Source of the DNA: Sphingomonas piscis
GTDB taxonomy: Bacteria > Pseudomonadota > Alphaproteobacteria > Sphingomonadales > Sphingomonadaceae
Assembly (NCBI RefSeq): GCF_011300455.1
Contig: NZ_CP049869.1
Coordinates: 1,701,501-1,765,500, forward strand
Reading direction: 5' to 3'
Length of the DNA stretch: 64,000 nucleotides
This document shows, one piece after another, positions 8,783 to 17,801 of the stretch. The notes beneath the pieces are model-generated. The model did not search any database. It was given only the letters and a program-made list of their open reading frames with translations, and had not been told where the DNA came from. The stretch's first letter is position 1; every line of letters begins with the position of its first letter. The position numbers and the translations under genes were made by a program.

Positions 8783-9568
8783 TCAACGCGCGATCTTGAA
8801 GGTGTAGTTGAGGCCGAGTCCCGCGGACAGCTGGTTACGCGAGCCGATCTCCCGGACGATCGGGGACTTGGCCGCATCGCCGACCAGACGCTCGTAGCGG
8901 GCGAAGCTGAACAGGCCGAACTTCGGACTGAACTGGTAGGACAGGCCGCTCGCCAGCGCGACGCCATGAACGCCGCGCTTGGGACGGTACGCGGGGAGAC
9001 CCGAAGCGAACGCTGCAGCTGGCGTCACGCCGAAATAGGCGCGCTGATAGCGCGAGTCCGAGAAAAGCAGGCGCGGACCCACGGAGAAGACGTACTTGTC
9101 GCCGTCGCGGGCGATGTAATCGGCGCCGACGGAGCCAACAAAACCTTCATGACCGTTGACCCCCTTCAACGCCTCCGCATGAAGGCGGAAGTTCTCGCTC
9201 GGCAAATAATCTGCGAAGCCGCCGACTTCGATCGTGGTCTTCACCGTGCCAACGGGTGCACCGACGTCCTTTTCCTTCCGCTTGCCCTCGATATTGGCAG
9301 CAGGCCCTACGGAGAAATTCTCTCCCGAGAGGAGCCGGACTCCAAAGCTGTCGTCCGGGCCTTCGAAGGCGAACGGGTTGTCGCCGCGGGCGATATCGAC
9401 GTCCCAGTAGGGCGCGATCTCACGGTCGTCGGCGCCGATGAATTCGGGCCGCACCTGCGCGCCTGCGCCGACGCGGACGCGAATGTCGCGATTGTCGCGA
9501 TTGTCTTGCGCCTGGGCAACGCTGGCGGTGGCAAGAAGGGCGGCGGAGGCGAGGATGGTTGCTTTCAT
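8783..9568 (-). CDS. MipA/OmpV-family outer membrane protein
   Basis: A signal peptide (residues 1-21, ending SVAQAQ) precedes about 240 residues of alternating hydrophobic and polar strands. Motifs such as VGAGAQVRPEFIGADDREIA and a terminal aromatic strand (LNYTFKIAR) fit the MipA/OmpV beta-barrel family. MipA scaffolds murein enzymes in Escherichia coli, but many family members have no defined role. The gene stands alone on the minus strand. The gap to the next gene (9569-9722) shows no clear element. Confidence 0.82.
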   Translation of the reverse strand: MKATILASAALLATASVAQAQDNRDNRDIRVRVGAGAQVRPEFIGADDREIAPYWDVDIARGDNPFAFEGPDDSFGVRLLSGENFSVGPAANIEGKRKEKDVGAPVGTVKTTIEVGGFADYLPSENFRLHAEALKGVNGHEGFVGSVGADYIARDGDKYVFSVGPRLLFSDSRYQRAYFGVTPAAAFASGLPAYRPKRGVHGVALASGLSYQFSPKFGLFSFARYERLVGDAAKSPIVREIGSRNQLSAGLGLNYTFKIAR

Positions 9569-9722
9569 AACAGCCCCGTAACTGCTGTCGCGTCACTTAG
9601 TTGCAGCGAAGTCTTCGCTCCTGTTCCTGTTCAGGATCGCAGGACCGCGCTAGACTGGTCGACTATAGGAGCATCGGGCCCTGAGGTGAGGGGCTTCTCC
9701 AGGGGCTTGAGGTTACAATAGA

Positions 9723-11219
9723 ATGCAGATGAGTTTCGCTGCGCACGCCGGCTTCGACCCGCCGCTGGACCTTATGTTGCACGGCCAGCACAACGGAATT
9801 CCTCCCATGCTAGCCTGCTTCGACTTTAAGCCGGCACACGCCGTTCCGGAGGGCCGTGACTGCGTTGTCATTGTCGGAACACGCAATCACCGTGCGATCA
9901 AACGTGAAATTGCAACGCGGGCCCGAAAAGCGGTGGTTATAACTTGTCATGGCGACAAGACATTCACGAACGACGGCCGGCCGATACCGGATAATGTCGT
10001 CCGCGTCTTCACCACCAATCGCGAGCATTCAGATCCGCGGGTCATCAGCATCCCATTGGGGGTGAAGTCTGCGATGCTGCAGATGTTGAAGTTCGCGCGG
10101 CGGCACCGTCCCCAGGGCAGCCTCAATGATCGCGCGCTGCTCTACCTCAATTTCGCAACCGGGGACGAGTATGATCTTCCCGCCGCTCAGCGAGGCGTAC
10201 CGCACAGGAAAGAAATTGCGGAGCGCTTTCGAGGTGAGGAGTGGGTGACCGACCGTGTGTTCACCAGACCCACGCACGACGACGGCGCTCTGTTCAAATA
10301 TCTTACCGAAGTCATGCGGCACAAATTCGTTGCCTCACCCGAGGGTTTCGGGATCGACTGCCATCGCCACTGGGAAAGTTTGTACCTCGGCGCCATACCG
10401 ATCGTGCAGCGCAGTCGGCACATGCAGGCATTCGCGGACCTTCCGGTCCTCTACACCGATGATTATTCGGAAATCACCCAAGCCTACCTTGAAGACGTTT
10501 ACGAGGATTATTCTTCACGCACGTTCGACTTCTCCCGCTTGTACGCGCCGCATTACGTCGCAGAGTTGACCGCGGCCATGAACGAGCTCGACGACCCCGC
10601 TTTCGCGTTGCTTTTGTCCGATGAGAGGTCGTCGAAAGAACGTGCCGATGGGATGTCCGGCTCCTGGCCCGCGCGCGACTTTCTGGGGCGCCTTTCCCGG
10701 TACGACAGCCCCTACAAATCGGATCTGCAAAGCGGAAATCTCATTCCCTCGGACGATCAGTGTCGGCGCAACTGGCAAGCCGTGAACGGGGCGCGGGTCA
10801 TTTTCGGCGAGGGTGGAGACATTGTCGTCGAACATGACGGCGATTCAGAAGAGGTCGGAGCGGTCCTGACGCTACCCGCGGCGAAGTACGTCACCTACCG
10901 CGTCGTTGGCGAAATCCAGGCTTTGGACAACACGTCCTGTTTGCCCCAGCTGGAGTTACTGTCACCGCAAACGAAAGGCAGGATTACCAGGCATGCCGTC
11001 GGCGCGGAGACCGGATCGACAGAGCAGGTCACGAAAGTGAATTTCACCTTCACGTCGGCCAAACATGGCACGTCTGTGCAATTTCGGCCCGGCCGTTGCG
11101 CAAGGCTGAGCCTGAGAATCGATCCGGTAGTCGACGAATGCCTGCATCAACATCGTCTAACCGAGGGACGATATGACATCGATCGGGGATGTCCGATGCA
11201 GTGCACCCCAGCCTTGTGA
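9723..11219 (+). CDS. Exostosin-like glycosyltransferase with extra C-terminal domain
   Basis: The 498-residue protein contains KFVASPEGFGIDCHRHWE followed by LYLGAIPIVQRS, a signature seen in exostosin/GT47-like and related sugar transferases, where this loop binds the donor nucleotide sugar. The catalytic part covers about residues 1-300. The last 170 residues form a separate, strand-rich region I do not recognise, possibly a carbohydrate-binding or galactose-binding fold. There is no signal peptide. Less GC-rich codon choice than its neighbours hints at transfer. It converges on cysNC with 13 bases between the stops. Donor and acceptor are unknown. Confidence 0.65.
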   Translation: MQMSFAAHAGFDPPLDLMLHGQHNGIPPMLACFDFKPAHAVPEGRDCVVIVGTRNHRAIKREIATRARKAVVITCHGDKTFTNDGRPIPDNVVRVFTTNREHSDPRVISIPLGVKSAMLQMLKFARRHRPQGSLNDRALLYLNFATGDEYDLPAAQRGVPHRKEIAERFRGEEWVTDRVFTRPTHDDGALFKYLTEVMRHKFVASPEGFGIDCHRHWESLYLGAIPIVQRSRHMQAFADLPVLYTDDYSEITQAYLEDVYEDYSSRTFDFSRLYAPHYVAELTAAMNELDDPAFALLLSDERSSKERADGMSGSWPARDFLGRLSRYDSPYKSDLQSGNLIPSDDQCRRNWQAVNGARVIFGEGGDIVVEHDGDSEEVGAVLTLPAAKYVTYRVVGEIQALDNTSCLPQLELLSPQTKGRITRHAVGAETGSTEQVTKVNFTFTSAKHGTSVQFRPGRCARLSLRIDPVVDECLHQHRLTEGRYDIDRGCPMQCTPAL

Positions 11220-11232
11220 ACGGTGTCGAAAA

Positions 11233-12120
11233 CTAGGCTCTACCCGCCCGGAGCAGCGCCTCGATAATCCGGTCAGCTGCCTCATCTGCGTTCAACGCCG
11301 TGGTGTCGATGTGGAGCTCGGGCGCTTCCGGCGGCTCGTAGGGGCTGTCGATACCCGTGAAATTCTTGATCTCGCCGGCGCGTGCTTTGGCGTAGAGCCC
11401 CTTGGGATCGCGGTTTTCCGCCTCAGTGAGCGGCGTGTCGACGAACACCTCGATGAATTCGCCCTCCGGCAGCATTTTGCGCACCATCTCCCGCTCCGCT
11501 CGGAAAGGCGAGATGAAGGCGGTGAGGACGATCAGGCCCGCATCCGCCATCAGTCGTGCCACTTCGCCGATGCGTCGAATGTTCTCGATACGGTCGGCAT
11601 CGGTAAAGCCCAGGTCGCGGTTGAGGCCGTGGCGAACATTGTCGCCGTCGAGGAGGAAGGTGTGACGGCCAAGCGAGACCAGCCGCTTCTCGACAAGGTT
11701 GGCAATGGTCGACTTCCCCGCGCCGGACAGGCCGGTGAACCAGACGACGGCAGGGCGCTGGCCTTTCAGCGTCGCGTGAGTCTCCCGGCTGACCTCCAGA
11801 TGTTGACGGTGAACGTTGAGCGACCGGCGGAGCGCGAAGTGGATCATGCCCGCCGCGACCGTTGCGTTGGTCAGCTTGTCGATCAGGATGAAGCCGCCGA
11901 GCTCGCGGCTTGTTTCATAAGGCTCGAACACGATTTCGCGGTCGGTAGCGAATTCGGCGACGCCGATGGAATTGGCTGCCAGCGTCTTGGCTGCGAGATG
12001 TTCGAGACTGTTGACGTTGATCTCGAACTTGGGCTGCTGGATCGTTGCGGTGACGGTCTGCGTGGCAAGCTTCAGCCAATAGCCGCGGCCAGGGAGCAGA
12101 TCTTCCTCTCCCATCCACAC
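11233..12120 (-). CDS. cysC: CysNC downstream fragment: end of CysN plus APS kinase (CysC)
   Basis: This frame holds the last part of the sulfate adenylyltransferase large subunit ([13 protein letters not shown] onward) and then a complete APS kinase. The kinase begins near residue 120 with [16 protein letters not shown] (Walker A) and includes [17 protein letters not shown] and [21 protein letters not shown] kinase makes PAPS, the donor for sulfotransferases and for sulfate reduction. The frame really continues from the upstream CysN frame (12072-13049). Adding one base to the seven-G run at 12150-12156 joins both into one bifunctional CysNC. The ATG at 12120 is therefore not a true start. 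Confidence 0.9.
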   Translation of the reverse strand: MWMGEEDLLPGRGYWLKLATQTVTATIQQPKFEINVNSLEHLAAKTLAANSIGVAEFATDREIVFEPYETSRELGGFILIDKLTNATVAAGMIHFALRRSLNVHRQHLEVSRETHATLKGQRPAVVWFTGLSGAGKSTIANLVEKRLVSLGRHTFLLDGDNVRHGLNRDLGFTDADRIENIRRIGEVARLMADAGLIVLTAFISPFRAEREMVRKMLPEGEFIEVFVDTPLTEAENRDPKGLYAKARAGEIKNFTGIDSPYEPPEAPELHIDTTALNADEAADRIIEALLRAGRA

Positions 12121-13049
12121 GAGGGTTGCTTCGAACTGGTCGGCGGCTTGGGGGGGTCGTCGGCGAGGGCAATCACATCGCCGCGCGAGCAGTCCACCTG
12201 GTCAGTCAGCGTCAGGGTCACCGATTGACCTTGCACCGCCTGCGGCACGTCACGTGCGCCGACGAGAACGCGCTCCACTCGGGTGACCCGGCCCGACGCG
12301 AGGATTCGCACCTCATCGCCGTTGCGGACGGTGCCGGAGACGACTTGGCCAGCGTAGCCGCGGAAATCCTGATCCGGGCGGACCACCAGCTGGACCGGTA
12401 GCCGGAACGGCCGCGCCGTGGCATCGGCAACCGCAACCGGAATGACCTCGAGCTGCTGAAGCAGGGTCTGGCCATCGTACCAGTTCATCGCCGTGCCCGT
12501 AAGGACGACATTGTCGCCGTTGAGGCCGGACAGCGGAACGGCGGTCCAGTCGGTGATGCCGATCTCATCGGCGAAGGCGCGGAAGGCCGCGGCGATCGCG
12601 TGGAACACATCCGCGTCGTAGCCGACCAGGTCCATCTTGCTGACCGCGAGGATGAAAGAGCGGATGCCAAGCAGGCTACCAAGGTAAGCGTGACGGCGGG
12701 TCTGGGTCAGCAGGCCTTTGCGCGCGTCAACCAGCAGCACGGCGGCGTCGGCGGTGGAGGCGCCGGTGACCATGTTACGGGTATATTGTTCATGGCCGGG
12801 CGTGTCGGCGACGATGAACTTGCGCTTCGGACTGGCGAAGAAGCGGTAGGCGACGTCGATCGTGATGCCCTGCTCACGCTCGGCGGAGAGGCCGTCGACC
12901 AGCGACGCGAAATCGATGCTGTCCTGCTCATTCAATTGGTCGGAATGGACCGCATGGCTGTCGTAGAGCAGGCGGCCGATCAGCGTCGATTTGCCGTCGT
13001 CGACGCTGCCGCAGGTGATGAAGCGCAGCAGGTCCTTGTCCTCACCCAT
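12072..13049 (-). CDS. cysN: CysN GTPase part of a frameshifted CysNC
   Basis: The N-terminal part is a translation-factor GTPase: P-loop [16 protein letters not shown], switch region [28 protein letters not shown] (shown here only as positions about 62-90), and [10 protein letters not shown] for guanine binding. It is the regulatory subunit of ATP sulfurylase. After [11 protein letters not shown] the frame goes wrong and ends in unrelated residues. One extra base in the C7 run restores a normal CysN ending. The catalytic subunit gene cysD, usually directly upstream, is absent: the next gene upstream is hppA with a terminator between. Confidence 0.9.
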   Translation of the reverse strand: MGEDKDLLRFITCGSVDDGKSTLIGRLLYDSHAVHSDQLNEQDSIDFASLVDGLSAEREQGITIDVAYRFFASPKRKFIVADTPGHEQYTRNMVTGASTADAAVLLVDARKGLLTQTRRHAYLGSLLGIRSFILAVSKMDLVGYDADVFHAIAAAFRAFADEIGITDWTAVPLSGLNGDNVVLTGTAMNWYDGQTLLQQLEVIPVAVADATARPFRLPVQLVVRPDQDFRGYAGQVVSGTVRNGDEVRILASGRVTRVERVLVGARDVPQAVQGQSVTLTLTDQVDCSRGDVIALADDPPKPPTSSKQPSCGWERKICSLAAAIG

Positions 13050-13083
13050 GTAGGGCTTCTTAGCCGCTTGGCCGCAAGCGACA

Positions 13084-13118
13084 AGAAAAAGCCCCGCCGC
13101 GGCAGTGCCGGGCGGGGC
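13084..13118 (-). terminator. Rho-independent terminator after hppA
   Basis: On the minus strand an 8-bp stem GCCCCGCC/GGCGGGGC (13091-13098 with 13111-13118) encloses a 12-base loop and is followed by TTTTTCTT. It lies between the hppA stop and cysNC start, so it separates the two transcription units. Confidence 0.88.
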
Positions 13119-13139
13119 TGAAGTTCGTTTGTTATTCGG

Positions 13140-15308
13140 TCAGCCTACGTGGCCCGCCAATGCCGCAAGCAGCAGCAAGGCAACGATGTTGGTGATCTTG
13201 ATCATTGGGTTGACGGCCGGGCCGGCGGTGTCCTTGTAGGGATCGCCGACGGTGTCTCCGGTCACCGCGGCCTTGTGCGCCTCGGAGCCTTTGCCGCCGT
13301 AATTGCCGTCCTCGATATATTTCTTGGCATTGTCCCAAGCGCCGCCGCCACTGGTCATCGAAATGGCGACGAACAGACCGGAGACGATGACGCCCAGCAG
13401 AAGCGCACCCAAAGCGGCGAAACCCTGCTCACGGCCCGCAACGGCTGCAATCACGAAGTAAACGACGATCGGAGTGAGCACCGGCAGTAGCGACGGGATG
13501 ATCATTTCCTTGATCGCCGCCTTCGTGACGAGGTCGACGGTCCGCGCATAGTTTGGACGGCTGCTGCCATCCATGATGCCAGGGTTGTTGCGGAACTGCT
13601 CGCGGACGTCGAGCACGACGTCGCCGGCGGCACGGCCGACAGCAGTCATACCCATTGCGCCGAACAGGTAAGGCAGCAACGCGCCAAGCAGCAGGCCTAC
13701 CACGACGTAGGGATTGGAGAGCGAGAAATCGACGCCGCCTTCCCCGATCTTGAGCTCGCCCGCGAACTCCCGAAGGTCGGTGGTGTAGGCGCCGAACAGC
13801 ACCAGCGCCGCCAGCGCCGCCGAGCCGATCGCATAACCCTTGGTCACCGCCTTGGTGGTGTTGCCGACCGCATCGAGCGCGTCGGTGCGGGTGCGGACCT
13901 CATCCTCCATCCCCGACATTTCGGCGATGCCGCCGGCATTGTCGGTGACTGGGCCATAGGCGTCGAGGGCGACGACCATGCCGGCAAGTGCCAGCATCGC
14001 GGTAGCCGCGAAGGCAATGCCGATCAGGCCGGCGAGCAGGTAGGAGGCGATGATCGCGACGCAGATGACGATCGTCGGCAGCGCCGTCGACTCCAGGCTG
14101 ATGGCCAGACCCTGAATGACGTTGGTGCCATGGCCCGTTTCCGACGCCTTGGCGATCGACTTCACCGGGCGATAGTTGGTGCCGGTGTAATATTCGGTGA
14201 TCCACACCAGAAGCGCGGTCACCGCCAGACCGATCAGCATGCAGAAGAACAGGTCCCAGCCGGTAAAGCCGCCGGTCTGCTGAGCAACGGCGCCGCCCAC
14301 ATCGGTACCGGCCGCTTCGGGCCCGCCGATCACCTGGCCGAGATCGCCAAGCGCAAGGGTAGTGGCGAGGTAGAGCGCCGGAACGGAAAGCAGCGCCGTG
14401 GTCCAGAAGCCCTTGTACAGCGCGCCCATGATCGAGCCGCCCTTGCCGAGCCGGACCATATAGGTGCCGATGATCGAGGTGATGATGCAGACGCCGCCGA
14501 TCAGCAGCGGCAGGGACATCAGGGCAAGAAGGTCGTCCGCCCCGGTGCGGATCAGCAGCGCGGTGAGCACCATGGTGGCGCCGACGGTGACGACATAGGT
14601 TTCGAATAGGTCGGCGGCCATGCCGGCGCAGTCGCCGACATTGTCGCCGACGTTATCGGCGATGACGGCCGGGTTGCGGGGGTCGTCCTCTGGGATCCCG
14701 GCTTCCACCTTACCGACGAGGTCGGCGCCGACGTCCGCGGCCTTGGTGAAGATGCCGCCGCCCAAGCGGGCGAAGATGGAGATGAGCGAGGCGCCGAAGG
14801 CCAGCGCCGTCAACGCAGTGACGATCTCGCGCCGGTTGCCCGCGTCCGCGAGGTCGGCGCCCATGGCCAGCAGCACGTAGAAGATGCCGGCAATCGCCAG
14901 CAACGCCAGTCCGGCGACCAGCATTCCGGTGATTGCGCCGGCGCGAAAGGCAGTGGTGAGACCGCCCTGCAGGCTGGTGCGGGCTGCTTCCGCCGTGCGG
15001 ACGTTGGCACGCACCGAAATGTTCATTCCAATGTAGCCAGCTGCCCCGGACAGCAAAGCTCCGACGACGAAAGCGATGGCAGGCGTGATGCCCAGGAAGA
15101 TGCCGACCAGAACCGCGACCACGACGCCGACGATGGCAATGGTGGTGTACTGACGGCCTAGATAGGCCTTGGCGCCTTCCTGGATCGCAGCAGCGATGTC
15201 GACCATGCGCTGGTTGCCGGGTGAGGCCCGGAGCACCTGCTGACTAGTGATTATTCCGTAGATGACGGCGAGCACGCCGCAAGCAATCGCGATCAAAAGC
15301 AAGTTCAT
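13140..15308 (-). CDS. hppA: Membrane-bound proton-pumping pyrophosphatase
   Basis: A 722-residue integral membrane protein with about 16 hydrophobic segments. The pyrophosphate-binding region reads [20 protein letters not shown] and then [18 protein letters not shown]; the C-terminal region has [15 protein letters not shown]. It hydrolyses PPi and pumps H+ across the inner membrane. The motif [14 protein letters not shown] carries Lys where K+-dependent enzymes have Ala, so a K+-independent H+ pump is expected. It follows nusB and thiL on the same strand, a neighbourhood seen in other alphaproteobacteria, and ends at a clear terminator. Confidence 0.96.
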   Translation of the reverse strand: MNLLLIAIACGVLAVIYGIITSQQVLRASPGNQRMVDIAAAIQEGAKAYLGRQYTTIAIVGVVVAVLVGIFLGITPAIAFVVGALLSGAAGYIGMNISVRANVRTAEAARTSLQGGLTTAFRAGAITGMLVAGLALLAIAGIFYVLLAMGADLADAGNRREIVTALTALAFGASLISIFARLGGGIFTKAADVGADLVGKVEAGIPEDDPRNPAVIADNVGDNVGDCAGMAADLFETYVVTVGATMVLTALLIRTGADDLLALMSLPLLIGGVCIITSIIGTYMVRLGKGGSIMGALYKGFWTTALLSVPALYLATTLALGDLGQVIGGPEAAGTDVGGAVAQQTGGFTGWDLFFCMLIGLAVTALLVWITEYYTGTNYRPVKSIAKASETGHGTNVIQGLAISLESTALPTIVICVAIIASYLLAGLIGIAFAATAMLALAGMVVALDAYGPVTDNAGGIAEMSGMEDEVRTRTDALDAVGNTTKAVTKGYAIGSAALAALVLFGAYTTDLREFAGELKIGEGGVDFSLSNPYVVVGLLLGALLPYLFGAMGMTAVGRAAGDVVLDVREQFRNNPGIMDGSSRPNYARTVDLVTKAAIKEMIIPSLLPVLTPIVVYFVIAAVAGREQGFAALGALLLGVIVSGLFVAISMTSGGGAWDNAKKYIEDGNYGGKGSEAHKAAVTGDTVGDPYKDTAGPAVNPMIKITNIVALLLLAALAGHVG

Positions 15309-15433
15309 GAAATTCCATCCCCGTTGCGTCGCGAAACGACAGCTAGCATCAGAGAAATGCCAGCGGATGACAATGCTTATTGAGGGGATGCAGGCGTTGC
15401 AACCGTGAGTGCAGGATGTGCAATCAGGCTGGA

Positions 15434-15523
15434 TCAGTAGAGAAGCAGCGCCACCGTCATTCCGGAGACGAGCCCGCTAAGGGCGATCAGGCACTGGCGA
15501 AGCGACAGATCCGCGATGCTCAT
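15434..15523 (-). CDS. Possible 29-residue membrane micro-protein
   Basis: An ATG at 15523 opens a 29-codon frame (begins [10 protein letters not shown], ends MTVALLLY) with one hydrophobic segment. It sits between thiL and hppA in the same direction and overlaps the corrected end of thiL by 47 bases. No strong ribosome site is visible. It could be chance. Confidence 0.25.
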   Translation of the reverse strand: MSIADLSLRQCLIALSGLVSGMTVALLLY

Positions 15524-15607
15524 GACCCAATGACTCCGGCAAGGACATGGCGGCTCCGTTAAAGATCAGGGCAACGCCCGCGCCTTCAGCAAAGCTGCCG
15601 ATCCGGG

Positions 15608-16435
15608 TCATCCTCGTCCCGAAGGTAAAGAAAGCGTGAACGGGTCGAGCTCGGGCGGAAGTGCGATCAGCAGCGCATAGTCGTCGCCTCCGGTCGCAGC
15701 GAACAGGAGTGCCTCGACATCTCTGCCCTGCGCGGCTGCGAACGCATCGGAGGTCGGCAGCGTCGCCAGGTCGACGGTGACGGCGCAGCCGCTTGCCTTT
15801 GCCATCCGCTCCGCATCCAGCAAAAGGCCGTCTGACACGTCCATCGACGCGCGCGCGAAGGGCGCCAAGGCACGCCCGGCGCAAAGCAGCGGGATGGGCC
15901 GGCGATACACGTCTACCAGCGTCCCCGAGGCGTGCTTGTCGCGATGCAGGAGGGCGAGACCTGCAGCGGAGTCGCCAAGAGTGCCCACGACCCACAACGC
16001 GTCGCCGGGGCGTGCGCCCGAACGGCTCGGGGCGGGCGCGGCCGAGCGGCCGATGGCGGTCAGGCCGAGCACGCGAGGGGCGCCCTCCGGCAGGGCGATC
16101 GTGTCACCGCCGATCAGCGGCATGCCGTAAGTCTCGGCGGCGGCTTCAACGCCGTCGATGAAACCCATTTCCCAATCGTCATCGCCGCGCAGCGTGAGGG
16201 AGAGAAGGGCACCAATCGGCTCCGCGCCCTTGGCGGCGAGGTCGGACAGGTTCACCGCCATCAGCTTCCAGCCGACGCTGGCGGGCGGATCGTCGGGCAG
16301 GTAGTGGATGCCCTCGGCAATGCTGTCGTGGGTGATGATGAGGTCGCCGAGCTGGGCAACATCGTCGGTGAGGCCGCGGGCGGCGGGGTGCGTAGTGGTG
16401 CGTCGTAAGCGCGCAAGGACCCGGGACTCGTCCAT
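15608..16435 (-). CDS. thiL: Thiamine-monophosphate kinase, frameshifted near the C-terminus
   Basis: ThiL phosphorylates thiamine monophosphate to thiamine diphosphate with ATP and Mg2+. Hallmarks are RGLTDDVAQLGDLIITHD near residue 20, LPDDPPASVGWKLMAVNLSD, and MDVSDGLLLDAERM. The frame as written ends in SLPSGRG, but the family ending (TRIGSFAEGAGVALIFNG, then [10 protein letters not shown]) sits in another frame down to a stop at 15477. One extra base in the GGG run at 15618-15620 joins them. The gene starts 12 bases after nusB and is the last of the bolA-pirin-hydrolase-nusB-thiL operon. Confidence 0.9.
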   Translation of the reverse strand: MDESRVLARLRRTTTHPAARGLTDDVAQLGDLIITHDSIAEGIHYLPDDPPASVGWKLMAVNLSDLAAKGAEPIGALLSLTLRGDDDWEMGFIDGVEAAAETYGMPLIGGDTIALPEGAPRVLGLTAIGRSAAPAPSRSGARPGDALWVVGTLGDSAAGLALLHRDKHASGTLVDVYRRPIPLLCAGRALAPFARASMDVSDGLLLDAERMAKASGCAVTVDLATLPTSDAFAAAQGRDVEALLFAATGGDDYALLIALPPELDPFTLSLPSGRG

Positions 16436-16447
16436 CCGCTCTTAAAG

Positions 16448-16894
16448 CTAGCTTCGGGCGTCCTTGGCAATGCCGTCGAGCAGCCCGTTCACAAAGGCGC
16501 TTTCCTTCTTGTCGTAGAAAGCGTGGGCGACGTCGACATATTCGGAGATGACCGAGCCGACCGGCACGTCGGCGCGAGCCAGAAGTTCATAGGCGCCGGC
16601 GCGCAGGATGGCGCGCATCGGGCGGTCGAGCCGCTCCAGCGACCAGCCCTCCGCAAGACGAGCAGATATCTTCTGGTCGATTTCCAAACGGCGAGCGCTC
16701 GCTCCACTTACCAGGTCGTCGAAGAAGCTCTGTTCCGCTTCGGCATATTCGACGTCCTCGATCGTGGCGCCAAGCCGATGCTCGTGGAACTCGCGGATCA
16801 GGCGCGGGATGGGCGTGCCTTCCATCTCGTGCTGATACAGTGCCTGGACGGCGGCGAGCCGGGCGGCGGAACGGGATTTGGAACGCGTGTTCAT
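16448..16894 (-). CDS. nusB: Transcription antitermination factor NusB
   Basis: A 148-residue all-helical protein starting NTRSKSRSAARLAAVQALYQ, with ERLDRPMRAILRAGAYELL and VISEYVDVAHAFYDKKESAFV, all typical of NusB. It binds boxA RNA with NusE and supports rRNA antitermination. I place the start at 16894; the frame is open further upstream but reads into the hydrolase. If the upstream hydrolase is corrected by one base its stop overlaps this ATG as ATGA, giving coupled translation. Confidence 0.93.
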   Translation of the reverse strand: MNTRSKSRSAARLAAVQALYQHEMEGTPIPRLIREFHEHRLGATIEDVEYAEAEQSFFDDLVSGASARRLEIDQKISARLAEGWSLERLDRPMRAILRAGAYELLARADVPVGSVISEYVDVAHAFYDKKESAFVNGLLDGIAKDARS

Positions 16895-17801
16895 CGGCGG
16901 CGGGCAGTAGCGTCCTCCCGCCCCCAAGGAAGGGCCCAAGCGCTTGTGCCACCTGTTCCGGCGCTTCCCATGGGGTGAAATGACCCGCGTCGGGAAGGCG
17001 GACGACCGTGAGTTGCTCAACGATTTGCTCAAGTCCGTCGAGCTGGACCGGAAGCAGAGCGCTATCCTTCATGCCCCAAATGACGAGGGTCGGAACGGTG
17101 ATCTTGCCAGCGAAATGGAGCACAGCGTCGGGCAGGGGGATAGAGAAGCCCGGTGGCGGCACCAGTACCCTGGCATCGCGGTACCAGCCGAGCATCGCCT
17201 TCATCGCACCGGGCTGCGACCATTCGGCGAGATATTGCTGGCGGTCGTCTTCGAGAATGTGCGTGTCCTGCACGTTGGCGGCCATCGCCTGGTCGAAAAA
17301 GGCGTCGAGGTCCTGCAGGATCAGCCGGTCGGCGCCCGGCAATTTGAACGCATTGATATATTGCGACGCTCTGCGCTGGTCCGAGCTCTCGATCAGGCTC
17401 TTGCCGAAGATGAAGGGGTGAGGTGCGTTAAGGACTGCGAGCCGCTCGATGCGGCCGGGGTGTGCCTGCGCCGCCGTCCAGGCGACCACGCCGCCAATGT
17501 CATGGCCGACGAGGAGGAATCGAGCGGCGCCGAGCGCATCGGCGAGGGCCAGGAGATCAGCGACTCCACGCTCGGTGGCGTAGGCGTTGCGTCCGGTTGG
17601 GCGGTCTGAGGCGCCAAAGCCGCGCAGGTCCGGCATGATCAGGCGGAAACGGTCCTCGAGCAGCGGCACAAGGTGGCGCCAGGTGCGGCGGGACTCGGGA
17701 AAGCCGTGAAGGAAGACGACCGGCGGTGCGTCGGCGGGGCCGGCAAGGCCGACGTTCAGAGTTACGCCCGTTTTCAGGGCGATGCACCGGAACTCCGTCA
17801 C
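16891..17801 (-). CDS. Alpha/beta-fold hydrolase (epoxide hydrolase/dehalogenase-like), probable frameshift at the end
   Basis: The fold is clear: oxyanion HGFPESRRTW, nucleophile elbow LLVGHDIGGVVAW with Asp as nucleophile as in epoxide hydrolases and haloalkane dehalogenases, and the terminal catalytic His in PDAGHFTPWE. The GTG start at 17801 overlaps the pirin stop (GTGA). As written the frame does not stop after FLGGG but runs about 300 bases through nusB, to 16587. One extra base in the five-C run at 16921-16925 gives a stop overlapping the nusB start, matching the 4-base overlaps elsewhere in this operon. The substrate is unknown. Confidence 0.82.

Noticed and set aside
8714..9721. Plus-strand open frame of 335 codons over the MipA-like gene
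   Set aside because: The minus-strand product has a signal peptide and barrel pattern; this frame has neither signal nor motif.
12140..12165. Phase-variable contingency switch at the seven-G run in cysNC
   Set aside because: Four other genes show the same +1 repair in shorter runs, so a common sequencing cause is simpler; kept only as a minor alternative.
16436..17032. Longer NusB start near 17032
   Set aside because: The extra 46 residues lie in the hydrolase gene and do not resemble NusB; the NTRSKSRSAARLAA start at 16894 matches the family.
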